NCBI GenBank assembly: GCA_905221605.1
Contig: CAJNDS010000813.1
Location: forward strand, 652,501 to 710,000
DNA length: 57,500 nt
Origin: Symbiodinium natans
Taxonomy: Eukaryota; Sar; Dinophyceae; Suessiales; Symbiodiniaceae
Reading direction: 5' to 3'
Below the pieces are notes generated by a model. It saw only the letters and a list, made by a program, of their open reading frames with translations. It was not told the origin of the DNA and searched no databases. Made by a program: the position numbers and the translations under genes. Every line of letters starts with the position of its first letter. Position 1 is the stretch's first letter. This document shows, one piece after another, positions 39,760 to 50,257 of this stretch.

Positions 39760-40430
39760 GGTGCTGCCAAGCCCTTTGGCCTCTTGTACAGTGCGCGCCA
39801 GCCACTTAGACCATCTTGCGCTGCCCTGCGCAGCCACAGCTGCCGGAGTTTGCCTCGATGGTTCGCCGGCTTGCCTAGGGTGTAGGATTACGCCGCTTTT
39901 CCTTCTCAGCAGTTTGGTTGTGGCCAGTTTCTTGCGTTTGGCAAGGCTGGGCACGCCGTTCACTCGGCCATTGGGGCCAGGGGACGACCATCAGCCTGAG
40001 AAAAGGGTGATTAAGGGATGTACGTAGTAGCTGAGTGAGTCAGTACACTTTACACTTTCTGGGATACTATACCCCCTATACAACTGAAAGTGTACACTTT
40101 GTTGGGGCTTCTGAACTCAGCAACTAAGTAGAAGGAAGGATCCCTAGAAGGAACCGTTAAGCTTTCTCAACTAAAATCGTCCCAGATACCTAAGTAAACC
40201 CTGCAATACCCCTAAAGTCTTATGAGCGTCCCACCCGAAGAAATTCAAGAGGTGATATGCGGGGTGTAGCTGTAGCGGGTTTAGGGTTTAGTGGTTAGGG
40301 TGTAGGGTTTGAGGTTTCACTTCCTCTGATTTCTGAGAGTGTGTCTACTGATGAGCCTCCAAGTGCCTGGCAAGGCTTTCAATGTCGGATGTAGGGTTGA
40401 GGGTTCCGGCAAAGGGGACCAGAATGTCGC
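39760..40430. other. GC-rich spacer, possible terminal exon near 39,840
   Basis: After GCCACAG the stretch LPEFASMVRRLA ends at a stop (39,877-39,879). The remainder to 40,430 is unique with short TTTAGGG units. Too short to assign. Confidence 0.3.
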
Positions 40431-40446
40431 CTAGGCGCCAGGACTG

Positions 40447-40582
40447 TGAATACCCTAAACCCTAACCCTAAACCCTAAACCCTAAACCCTAAACCCTAAA
40501 CCCTAAACCCTAAACCCTAAACCCTAAACCCTACACCCTAAACCCTAAACCCTAAACCCTAAACCCTAAACCCTAAACCCTG
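40447..40582. repeat. CCCTAAA telomere-like array
   Basis: About 19 units, followed at 40,672-40,735 by a TTTAGGG array in the opposite orientation. Confidence 0.95.
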
Positions 40583-40734
40583 ATCCGAGCCAGGACATTG
40601 ACTACTCCGCCATTGGTTTTTTGGAGCAGGACATGCCAGTTAAGCCCCAAAACCGTGAACTACTATACTACGTTTAGGGTTTAGGGTTTAGGATTTAGGG
40701 TTTAGGGTTTAGGTTTTAGGGTTTAGGGTTTAGG

Positions 40735-40797
40735 GGATACTATCTGCTTAAGAACCCCATAGGGACTACTATACTACTATACTGCTGCACTACTACG

Positions 40798-40846
<49 letters not shown>

Positions 40847-41012
40847 TTTGCTGAAGAACCCCATAGGGACTGCTATACTACTATACTGCTATACTGCTGT
40901 ACTACTATACTACTATACTGCTGTAGTACTATACTACTATACCACTACACTACTACACTACTATCTGCTTAGGAACCCCATAGGGACCACTATCGTTTGA
41001 TGTTGTTTGGCG
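40735..41012. repeat. CTA trinucleotide array with three copies of a 30-bp block
   Basis: The block TATCTGCTTAAGAACCCCAT followed by AGGGAC occurs near 40,742, 40,848 and 40,963, separated by (CTA)n and ACTGCTATA stretches. Confidence 0.88.
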
Positions 41013-41567
41013 GGGACTCTTAAGTGATTAGTAGTTAACCCCTAAACCCTACAACTCAAAACCCTAGGGAAACCGTGTGTCGGATGTCAGGCATGTGCAA
41101 CCCAAGAGTCCTCCCCTGGGTTCTTGGAAAAGAATGCACAGCAGTTTCGGGTTTCGGGCTTAGGGGTATGTAGGGTTTAGGGTTTAGGGGTATTGTGTTC
41201 CCCCAGTTGAATTGGGGCGCTGAGTTGTCAGCAGCGCAGAAACCCCACAAAAGAGGACATCTTGAAGCACAGGCATGTTAAAGTGCTTAAATCACGAGCC
41301 CCAGGAGTGCGCAGAGATCGTCTTGATGTGGCCCCTAAACCCTGAACCCTACAAGCCCTCGACCCTAAACCCTCAACCCTCAACCCTAAACCCTCAACGC
41401 CAGCACCTAAACTGCACCAAGAGAGGAGTGGGGTGCCACCCGAGATTCGTCTGGGCGTCGTTGGCGCAAAGTTGTTGACGTGCCGCCGGAAGCCCAGTCT
41501 GGGGGTTTGGGGTTTAGGGGGTTTTGGGTTTTGGGTTTTGGGTTTAGGGTTCGTTGTCGGGTTATCG

Positions 41568-41670
41568 CTTGGGATGTTCCCCCATATAATAGCAGTATTT
41601 ACTGGGGATTATAGTCCCCCCTACTATAATCCCTCTGAAGGAGTGTTAGTATAAGGGGGAACATCCCAAG
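41568..41670. mobile_element. 103-bp MITE with perfect 16-bp TIRs and 6-bp TSD
   Basis: CTTGGGATGTTCCCCC at the left and GGGGGAACATCCCAAG at the right are exact inverted copies. TTATCG flanks both sides (41,562-41,567 and 41,671-41,676). The interior ACTATAATC/GATTATAGT also pairs. No coding capacity. Confidence 0.9.
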
Positions 41671-41894
41671 TTATCGGGTTTATAGCATTTGAAGGCTTTT
41701 ACGGTTTTGGTTATAGGGTTATCTGGTTCAGGACTTTGGGTGTTTCAATCTGGTTGCCACACAGTTCTGAGAAGCATGAGTGCCAGAGAGTTAACCCGCA
41801 GCTGTGCCAGAGAGAATCGGATCAGCGCCCCCTGGCGAATCCAACGACACCCAGGACCCCAGCACCCTTTGATAAAGGATAGACTAAGGTGATT

Positions 41895-42095
41895 TTTCGT
41901 CTAAACCCTGAACCCTAAACCCTAAAGCCCTAAAGCCGAAAACCCTAAACCCTAAAGCCGACCCTAAACCCTAAACCCTAAACCCTAAACCCTAAACCCT
42001 AAACCCTAAACCCTAAACCCTAAACCCTAAACCCTAAACCCTAAACCCTAAACCCTAAACCCTAAACCCTAAACCCTAGCCCTAAACCCTAAACT
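41895..42095. repeat. CCCTAAA telomere-like array
   Basis: About 18 perfect units at 41,955-42,078 plus degenerate ones, ending just before the ATG of the repeated-exon gene. Confidence 0.95.
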
Positions 42096-42101
42096 CAATT
42101 C

Positions 42102-42371
42102 ATGGCCTTGGGGGGAAGCAAAGGGCTCTTTGCTAGCCTCCTAACAGTCCTGCTCTTGTTTTGGCGTGGCGCCATTGCCGCAAGGTTCTGCCCCATTGCC
42201 ACGGAGGCCTTGCAGACGAAGCTGATAATCTGATAGTCATACACACACACATTATATACACACACATACGCCCAAACACATATACATATACATACATATA
42301 TATATATATAGTGTATATTATGTATATGCATATATGTGTATATATATATATATCTATATTGTGTGTACATG

Positions 42372-42417
<46 letters not shown>

Positions 42418-45400
42418 TATATATTTATATATATCGCGGTAGTTGCCAGCATGCGGGGTGTGAAGCCAAACAGTTGGGCTAGTTAAGACGAGCTGTCTTG
42501 CTATCAACGAAATACACGACTGCCCGACACATTTCTTTGGGCTAAGGGTTAGGGTTTTAGCGTTCCAGTATCAAGTGCACATCCTGGCAAAAGCCAACAC
42601 ACAATCATGAACCGCTTTACCGCAGTGTCAGCAGCTTTCAAGTTCCCCGGCTCCTGCGCGGAATGGCGGATGAGAGGCCAAGCTACCAGGATGTGCATGG
42701 CGAGGCCGGGAAGGACTCTGAAAGATTCAGGGTCGGGGGGGGGGGGGGGTGCCGGGGTGCGGCTTTCGCGGGCACGCGTCCGCGTGAGCCAGGACCCGCA
42801 CCCTTCATAGGGTTTAGGGCTAAGGGCTTAGGGTTTAGGGTTTAGGATTTAGGATCTAGGGTTTAGGGTTTAGGGTTTAAGGTTTAGGGTTTAGGGTTTG
42901 GGGTTGCCCTCAGATGCCTGGTGGGCCAGTGATCGACGAGGAAGGCTTGGCAGTGCAGACCACGGGTGAGCCGGCCAAGACGCCTGGCTGTCAAGGACTT
43001 AGGGTGTAGGGTTTAGGGTTTAGGGTTTGAGGTTTGAGGGTTCAGGGTTGAGGGATTTAGGGATTGAGGGTTTAGGGATTCAGGGTTCAGGGTTAATTAA
43101 AGGGTTGAGGGATTTAGGGTTTAGGGATTTAGGGTTTTAGGAGTTTGGGGCTAAGGGTTGAGCCTTGCTGTAAAGGACTTGTAGGGCTCAGGGTTTAGGG
43201 ATTTTCTGGGATTGAGGGTTTAGGTTTTTGGGGTTTAGTGATTTCGGGTTTAGGGACTTAGGGTTTAAGGGGTTTAGGGTTTAGGGTTTAGGGCTTGAGG
43301 GTTGAGGGTTTAGGGTTGAGGGTCCAACGGTGTTTCCGGGCCATTTTTGGGGGGGATGTCCAGGGTTTAGGATGAGAGTTGAGCCTGAAAATTTCTAGGG
43401 TTTAGGGTCTAGGGTTTAGGGTTTAGGCTTTAGGGTTTAGGGCATTTTCTAGGCCCGGAAGCCATCGTGCTCTTCGCAGTTTTGCTGAGACCTTCCAAGC
43501 ATTCCAGCCTCTGCCTAGAGGACCCAGAGTCGGCCCTTATTCCCTTTTGGAGTTGGGGTTCCCTTATCACCCCAAAACCCCAAAACCTAAACCCGAAGCC
43601 CTAAACCCTAAACCCTAATAAACCCCAAACCCTAAACCCTAAACCCTACACCCTAAACCCCCTTAACACCAAAAAAAGGTACCCTCTTTATTCCTAGGGT
43701 TACTCCTGGGTCTAGCTGCTGACAAGGAAGAGCTATCAAGAGGTCCATGGCAAAGCGCTCTGAGCTGCAGGGATTTGAGGTTTGGGGGGTTTAGGGTTTA
43801 GGGTTAAGGTTTAAGGTTTATGGTTTAGGGTTTAGGGTTTAGGGTTATGGTTCAGGGTTTAGGGTCTAGGGTTAGGGTTGGGGTTTAGGGTTTAGGGTTT
43901 AGGGTGTAGGGGTGTAGGGTGTAGGGTTTAGACTTGAGATGGCTCGAGGGCTCTGGGCTCGGGTGGATTTGCGTGTGCTTTTTCGGAAACCCCTAAACCC
44001 TAAACCCTAAACCCTAAACCCTAAACCCTAAACCCTTAAACCCCCTTCCCTAAACCCCCTTCCCTAACCCCTAAACCCAATCTGAGGTTCCAGGAGGCCC
44101 TGTCAAAGACAGCAAAGGCTTGGCGGTTCAGTCGACGGGTGCGCCTACGAAGAAGCCTGACTTCCTGGTGAGGGAATCAGGGAAGGGGTGTAGGGTTTAG
44201 CGTTTAGGATTTAGGGTTCAGGGTTCAGGGAAAGGGGTGTAGGGTTTAGGGTTTAGGATTTAGGGTTCAGGGTTTAGGGAGTGAGGTCCCCTAGTTGTTC
44301 GGGGGATAGAAGGTGCCGAATTCACTCATTCCCCACGAAGAAGCCCGACCCAGTCTCAGATGTGGGTGTTTGAGGTTTAAGGAGTTTAGGGCTCATCGGG
44401 ATCATCGGGTTCATCGGGATCATGGGGTTCATAGGTGGGGTGTGGGGTGCCGGGGGTGGTGATGGTGTTGATAGGTGGTGGTAGGGTGGTCGGGGTGGTC
44501 GGTGGTAGGGGCGGTAGGGGCGGTGGAGGGCTGGTAGGGGTGGTGGTGGTGGGTTGGTGGGGGTGGAGGGTTGGTGGGGGTGGGGGGTGGAGTGGGGGTG
44601 GGGTGGGGTGGGGTGGGGTGGGGTGGGGTGGGGTGGGGGGGTGGTGGGGGAGTGGTGTGGGGGTGGGGGGTGGTGGGGGTGGGGGTGGGCTAGGGGTGGT
44701 GGCTTGGGGGGTTGGTACTTCGCCTGCCAAATCCAACCAGACCGGTGCGGTACGATAGTTTTCGGTACGGAATCATGATCACTTCGGCTTAGATTCATGG
44801 CCACATGCCTGCTAAATTGATAGTGTAGGACTTTGCCACACGGGCGCTCAGGAAGAAAAGCTATCAAGAAGTACATGGCCCTGTATCTTCGAGGGCACTT
44901 GCAAAGCTGCTTCTTCTTCATTTGTCTGGCTGCACTTGCACCGCGAAAGGCTGAGTTCAACCACCGAGCCGTTGCATTTGTCCTCCTCTTCTTGTCTGGA
45001 CCGAGGTACCCACTGGGCCCGTCATCGACAGCAACGGCCTCGCGTGCCAGGTGTCTGGAGCCCCCACCAAGAAGAAGAGCTACGAGGAGGTGCACGGCAA
45101 GGCGACAGCGGGCCGTGGACATCATTATATATATATATATATATGGTACCCCCCCCCCCAAGTACCTAGGTCTCATTTTCTTCCCTGTCTCAGGTACCGG
45201 CCTCAGATGACTTGCCTCTTGTAGGGTTTAGGGTTTAGGAGTGAAAGTGCTGTACTGTCCCTAAAAAACCAATCCCAGAAGCTGAAAGTGCTGTACTGTC
45301 CCTAAAAAACCTAAAAAACCAATTCTGGAGGCCTATCAAGGCAGGCCCTCCTCAAAAGATTGGTTTTTTAGGGACAGTACGGCACTTCGAAGGCCTGAGG

Positions 45401-48400
45401 TGCTGAAAGTGCTGTACTGTCCCTAAAAAACCAATCCCAGAAGCAGAAAGTGCTGTACTGTCCCTAAAAAACCTAAAAAACCAATTCTGGTGGCCTATAC
45501 AGACAGGCCCTCTTCCAGAGATTGGTTTTTTAGGGACAGTACGGCACTTTGAAGGCCTGAGGTGCTGAAAGTGCTGTACTGTCCCTAAAAAACCAATCCG
45601 AGAAGCAGAAAGTGCCGTACTGTCCCTAAAAAACCTAAAAAACCAATTCTGGTGGCCTATACAGACAGGCCCTCTTCCAAAGATTGGTTTTTTAGGGACA
45701 GTGCGGCACTTTGAAGGCCTGAGGTGCTGAAAGTGCTGTACTGTCCCTAAAAAACCAATCTTTTCGTGATTGTCTACCTGTATAGGCCTCCAGAATTGGT
45801 TTTTTAGGTTTTTTAGGGACAGTACGGCACTTTCTGCTTCTGGGATTGGTTTTTTAGGGACAGTGCGGCACTTTGAAGGCCTGAGGTGCTGAAAGTGCTG
45901 TACTGTCCCTAAAAAACCAATCTTTTCGTGAGGGTCTACCTGTATAGGCCTCCAGAATTGGTTTTTTAGGTTTTTTAGGGACAGTACGGCACTTTATGTT
46001 TATGGGATTGGTTTTTTAGGGACAGTGCGGCACTTTGAAGGCCTGAGGTGCTGAAAGTGCTGTACTGTCCCTAAAAAACCAATCTTTTCGTGAGGGTCTA
46101 CCTGTATAGGCCTCCAGAATTGGTTTTTTAGGTTTTTTAGGGACAGTACGGCACCTTATGTTTATGGGATTGGTTTTTTAGGGACAGTACAGCACTTTGA
46201 GGGTCTGAGGTGCTGAAAGTGCTGTGCTGTCCCTAAAAAACCAATCTTTTGAAGAGGGGCTGCCTGTACAGGTCCCCAGAATTGGTTTTTTAGGTTTTTT
46301 AGGGACAGTACAGCGTTTTCCGCTTCTGGGATTGCTTTGTTAGGGACAGTACAGCACTTTCAGCCCTTCAGATCCCCAAAGTGCTGTACTGTCCCTAAAA
46401 AACCAATCTTTTCGTGATGGCCTGCCTTGTAATTATAGGCCTCCAGAATTGGTTTTTGTTTGTTCAGAGAGCACAGTTCAGCAGCAATAAAGCTAATTCA
46501 ACTATTTGTTAAAAACTGTGATGTAAGTAACATTTTATCTAATCGATGTAATGCCTAAATGACGCGACGAGGTCAAGTTTCCTGATAAGTAGGCTTTAAT
46601 TAGTCTAATTTGCTTTACAACTGTCATTCATTTAGTCTGGTTGAGGTTGAAGTAAAAAAAGGATAGACATTTAGTTAGTTGAATGCTATCTACCTCTTAG
46701 AATAAGAAACTAAATGTAGTTTTTTCTTGGGAAGGCCTATTAAAGTATTCGTTTAAAGTAATCAATCTAGTCAGGCTGAACCAATTGAATTGTTGTTAAG
46801 GATCGTGGCTTGTTTAATTTAAATTATCGAATTCGTTTAGTTAAGGGTATACTAATTAGTTTCATTCATTTGCTTCACCTTTAAGTAAACTAAATCCACA
46901 ATTGAGATGATTTTGACTACATTAATATCAGCAAACAAAAGGCCGTAGTTACTGTTCTTAGTAAGTTTAGTTCATTGAATTCCTTTAGTTAATTATTGGT
47001 CTACGAACTCAATTTATTTACTTAACCCTTCAGAAGACTAATCAAATTGTTGGAAAGACTTTACGTATGTTATTTTCCAGAAACGAAAAACTTTAGTTAA
47101 ATTAAGTACTGTGCTTGTTCACGAAAGAAGAAGGAACATGTTTTAGCTCATTCAATGAATGCTTAAGTGAAGCCATTAGGTCAGGTTCCCTATTACGCAT
47201 TATGTTTCAATTAATGTAGTGTATGAACAAGCTTAATTACAGGCCTGTCTTTTCTAGCACAGAAGCAAAAACACCTTCAGAAGACTAATCAAACTGTTGG
47301 AAAGACTGTACGTATGTTATTTTCCAGAAACGAAAAACTTTAGTTAAATTAAGTACTGTGCTTGTTCACGAAAAGAAGAAGGAACATGTTTTAGCTCATT
47401 CAATGAATGCTTAAGTGAAGCCACTAGGTCAGGTTCCCTATTACGCATTATGTTTTAATTCATGTAGTGTATGAACAAGTTTAATTACAGGCCTGTCTTT
47501 TCTAGCACAGAAGCAAAAACACGTGTAACATGATTCCGTCGCACGCTGTGTTGCACTGCTTGCTGCGTCTGTCGCCTATGTGTTGGGCAGTATCCTCCAT
47601 TCCGTTCATGCGATTCAAAAAACACGTTTTTTAGTAAATCCTACGAAAAACACACTCTTTTTTAAGTAAAACCTAGGCGCTACGGGGGGGGGGTAGCATA
47701 TATGTATATATATATATGTAAGAATAGAGATGTATTGTTTTGAAAGATATCTGTTCTGGCCCAAGGAAACCCTCCCACTCACTTCAAGCCGAGGGGAGGG
47801 GTGGGGTTCCTTGAAACATTCCGCGCCCCGGCCAAAGCAACAATCCGGAAGAAAGCTGCTCTAACGTGCAGGCTACGCCGTCCGATAAGCGGATCCGAAG
47901 TTGGTTAGGGCTTAGGGTCTCGGATTTTGGGTTTAGGGTCTATAGGGTTTAAGGAATAGGGTTTGGGGCTTTGGATTTAGGGAATAGGGTGCCAGGCGCC
48001 CGGAAAATGTCTTCTCGAACTGATCAACGCCTAAAGCGCTGCTTTGTCTCGGACTGCTCAAGAACAGCCTGAAGTGAGCGGGCAGCACGTGAATGTATAA
48101 TTGTACAATATTATACACATACATACGTATGTACGTACGTACACCAACACGTCCACATGCAAGTTTGCATGTTTGTACGGAGGAACCCAAGTGGTTGTTC
48201 CCCGTGTGCCCTTTTGGGGGGGGGGGGGTTCCTACAAGAAGGGCTCATTTGGGGGGGTATATATGCCCCCCCCCCCCCCCCCCACCCTAAACCCTAAACC
48301 CGAAACCCTAAACCCGAAACCCGAAATCCTAGACCCTCAGCCCGAAACCCCAAACCCCTTTGCAGATGCCGGATGGACCGGTCCTTGACGAAGAGGGCTT

Positions 48401-48411
48401 GGCGGTGCAGT
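42102..48411 (+). CDS. split gene with signal-peptide-like start and a repeated exon module
   Basis: Exon 1 (42,102 to about 42,220) begins MALGGSKGLFASLLTVLLL and has a hydrophobic core ending near AIA, like a secretory signal. Module A (GPV-D--GLA-Q--G-P-K) occurs at 42,914 (PGGPVIDEEGLAVQTTGEP), 44,087 (PGGPVKDSKGLAVQSTGAP), 45,006 (PTGPVIDSNGLACQVSGAP) and 48,366 (PDGPVLDEEGLAVQSTG). Module B (KSYQEVHGKA) occurs near 42,695 (PSYQDVHGEA), 43,727, 44,856 and, fused to module A, at about 45,075 (KKSYEEVHGKA). Acceptors CAG or GAG precede the module A copies. Introns are TTTAGGG/CCCTAAA DNA and, in the last, a C-run TIR element. The second module B is followed by a stop unless spliced just after it. 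Function unknown; secretion is inferred only from the N-terminus. Confidence 0.5.
42235..42435. repeat. CACA/TATA microsatellite
   Basis: (AC)n then (ATAC)n, (TA)n and (TATG)n runs, inside the presumed first intron. Confidence 0.9.
42805..44080. repeat. telomere-like intron DNA in both orientations
   Basis: TTTAGGG at 42,810-42,905, 43,000-43,440 (degenerate) and 43,785-43,935; CCCTAAA at 43,560-43,665 and 43,990-44,040. Modules A and B of the split gene lie between these arrays. Confidence 0.85.
44390..44710. repeat. GGGGTGG low-complexity tract
   Basis: (ATCATCGGG)-type units followed by GGTGGGGGTGG repeats. The histidine/proline and glycine/valine-rich frames here are compositional. Confidence 0.93.
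45235..46460. repeat. palindromic satellite, about 160-bp period, inside C-run element copy 2
   Basis: GTGCTGTACTGTCCCTAAAA and its complement (AGGGACAGTACGGCAC) alternate about every 30-90 bp. Unit starts near 45,245, 45,403, 45,562, 45,725, 45,885, 46,048 and 46,211. The internal order of arms flips near 45,760, so the array is itself a large inverted structure. Confidence 0.88.
46465..47026. other. AT-rich unique interior of C-run element copy 2
   Basis: Rich in TTTAGTTA and TTTAATT motifs, with no open frame of note; clearly different in base composition from the GC-rich exon islands outside. Confidence 0.6.
47027..47521. repeat. 247-bp tandem duplication inside C-run element copy 2
   Basis: 47,027-47,273 and 47,274-47,521 are near-identical (about 96-97% by eye), starting CCTTCAGAAGACTAATCAAA. 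AT-rich, non-coding. Confidence 0.93.
47762..47813. repeat. imperfect hairpin next to C-run element copy 2
   Basis: CAAGGAAACCCTCCCAC faces GTGGGGTTCCTTG across a loop of about 22 bases. Confidence 0.6.
48200..48345. repeat. G and C runs around TATATA, then CCCTAAA
   Basis: G runs near 48,215 and 48,250, GTATATATGC, a C run of about 18 to 48,282, then CCCTAAACCCGAAA units. The G-run/TATA/C-run layout resembles two abutting ends of the C-run elements. Confidence 0.6.
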
Positions 48412-48588
48412 CCACTGGTGGGCCACCTGAGTAGGCGCCCTGCTGGGATCCTAGGAGAATCTGTTTTGTTTTTTTACTTTGTGTGTTCTTTTTTGTTGGG
48501 GGGGGGGGGGCTTTTGAATGGGCCCTTAATGAGGAGTGTCTGTTTTGATTCATCGTCACAAGCCCTAAAACACATTTCAAGGCGCACG

Positions 48589-48678
48589 TCTTCCCTCGTT
48601 TCAAGTTCCCTGGGATGAGCCGCCCCCAGTGCTGCGCGGTGTTACCGCCTCTGCTTGCTTTCAATGCTTGGAGATTCA
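48589..48678 (+). CDS. exon-like island with GTACGT donor
   Basis: An open stretch containing WDEPPPVLRGVTASACFQC then LEIQ runs to a GTACGT donor at 48,679. It could be a later exon of the split gene upstream. Confidence 0.33.
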
Positions 48679-49139
48679 GGTACGTCCTCACCCCAGAATA
48701 GCTGAACTTATAGCCCAATCATATACCCTTATCAGGGGGCCTTAACAGTGGGTCATAATACCTGAACAGCTGGGTTGTAAGCTTCAGGGAGAGCAACTCC
48801 GGCCGCTGAGCAGCTGGATGTCAGCAAGCACGCAGATGCGCACACAAAGAGCTCGTGTGCGTAGGCGCCTGTACATGTTTGCTGTCCTATGGCTTTAGGC
48901 CAAATCCTGTGGCACCTTGCCACCGACATAGAGAGTCGGCTCTGGCCTGCGAGTTTCAAGCGTCTTTTCAAAAGCCTCAAGATACGGTGCTGACAGAATG
49001 TCATACCCTAAGGCCCTAAGTACTTGCTGAACCCTGAACCCTGCAGAAAGGATGCGACGCGGTGGACGCTCATTTGTTGACAGCTCCCCCTGCCCGAGAT
49101 GTTGATTTAAATTCAAGGGGTCCCGGAAGATTCTCTCTT

Positions 49140-49312
49140 CGAGACCCTAAACCCTAAACCCTAAACCCTAAACCCTGAACCCTGAACCCTGAACCCTGAA
49201 CCCTGAACCCTGAACCCTGAACCCTGAACCCTAAACCCTAAACCCTAAACCCTGAACCCTAAACCCTGAACCCTGAACCCTAAACCCTGAACCCTGAACC
49301 CCAAAGCCTAGT
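49140..49312. repeat. CCCTAAA and CCCTGAA array
   Basis: About 24 units, with an inner block of CCCTGAA variants that look locally homogenised. Confidence 0.95.
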
Positions 49313-49599
49313 CTGCAGTTGCCGTACCTTGACGCAGTGTTCGCTTCACAGCCGCTGTGTACTCAGCTGCGATGCCGTCTGGTGTTTCAAGCTAGTTAAT
49401 GAAAGGCTAAGATTTCTATTAGGGTCTAAACCCTAAAGGCTAGGATTTATGTGGGATTCCGGAGGCATGTGGGCCCTTGTTTGGGGTCCCCTGCTCTCAG
49501 ATATCCTGCCGAGTCGGAAAACATGCAACCACAGTTGCGTGGCAAGGGCCGCAGCACATCAAGCCCTACAAGCCCTGAACCCGGAAGCCAAATCGGGGG

Positions 49600-49712
49600 A
49601 GCCTAAACCCTAAAACCCTAAACCCTAAACCCTAATTGCCCTAAACCCTAAACCCTAAACCCTAAACCCTAAACCCTAACTCCAATTACTAAACCTTAAA
49701 CCCTGAGCATAA
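49600..49712. repeat. CCCTAAA array
   Basis: About ten units interrupted once by ATTGC. Confidence 0.92.
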
Positions 49713-49718
49713 ACCCCC

Positions 49719-49778
49719 ATGGTCGAGGCCTTGAATGAGGCGCTGCCAGCGGAGCGCGCCAAGGCGGCCGCTGAGGGG
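49719..49778 (+). CDS. exon-like island
   Basis: ATG with CCCCC context after a CCCTAAA array; reads MVEALNEALPAERAKAAAE, then GGGGTCTTGGG and TTTAGGG-type repeat. Helical and charged; family unknown. Confidence 0.38.
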
Positions 49779-49925
49779 GTCTTGGGTTTACAGGGTTTAG
49801 GGTTTATAGGGTTTGTAGGGTTTATAGGGTTTAGGGTTTATAGGGTTTATAGGGTTTTGGGTTTACAGGGTTGTGGGTTTAGGGTTTATAGGTTTGGTGT
49901 ATAGGGTTTAGGGTTTAGGGTTCAG

Positions 49926-50009
49926 GAGGTTGGGGGAGCCCTCTACGAGGCCCGTGCTGGAGGCCGCTTTGAGGGGAAGCTGCTCCTGCGTCGGGAGCCT
50001 GGTTCGGAG
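49926..50009 (+). CDS. exon-like island, in-phase 28 codons
   Basis: TTCAG acceptor, then EVGGALYEARAGGRFEGK and LLLRREPGSE, then GTTTAG. Exactly 84 bases, so both introns would be phase 0. Could follow the island at 49,719. Confidence 0.45.
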
Positions 50010-50257
50010 GTTTAGGGTTTAGGGTTTAGGGTTGAGCGGCCTTTAGGGCCGCTACAACTGAGCCCCATCCACCCTGCGAATCCACTTAGCCCCCTGAAAG
50101 CTATCAGGGTTTAGGGTTAAGGGTTTAGGGTTTAGGGTTTAGGGTTTGGGGAAATTTTGTAGGTAACCGGCCGCCCAAGTAAGAAGGAGCTTCCTCCTGC
50201 ACTGTGCAGCCATGGCCCCAGGCGACACCGCTGAGGGTGTGGTGGGGAGCCAAGTGA

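Larger units (their letters stand above)
45145..47697. mobile_element. C-run TIR element, copy 2 (non-autonomous)
   Basis: The left end reads GGTA, 11 C, AAGTACCTAGGT; the reverse complement of the right end reads GCTA, 10 C, GTAGCGCCTAGGT. Flanks are ATATATAT and ATATATGT, a near-match for an 8-bp duplication but inside TA microsatellite. Shared features with 11,865-13,991: G(G/C)TA plus a long C run, an AG-(C/T)-(G/A)-CCTA block, one GG and one GC end, TA-rich target, AT-rich interior and internal tandem repeats, no transposase. It lies in an intron-like interval of the split gene. Confidence 0.72.

Noticed and set aside
40043-40097. TACACTTTC ... GAAAGTGTA inverted repeat
   Set aside because: Only nine paired bases with a 26-base loop and no target duplication; too weak to call an element.
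44322-45176. 284-codon minus-strand His/Pro-rich frame
   Set aside because: Driven by the GGGGTGG tract; the opposite strand carries coding modules A and B at its right end.
45235-46460. CRISPR-like array of regularly spaced repeats
   Set aside because: The repeats alternate in orientation, the spacers are themselves repeated, and the genome is eukaryotic; this is a palindromic satellite.
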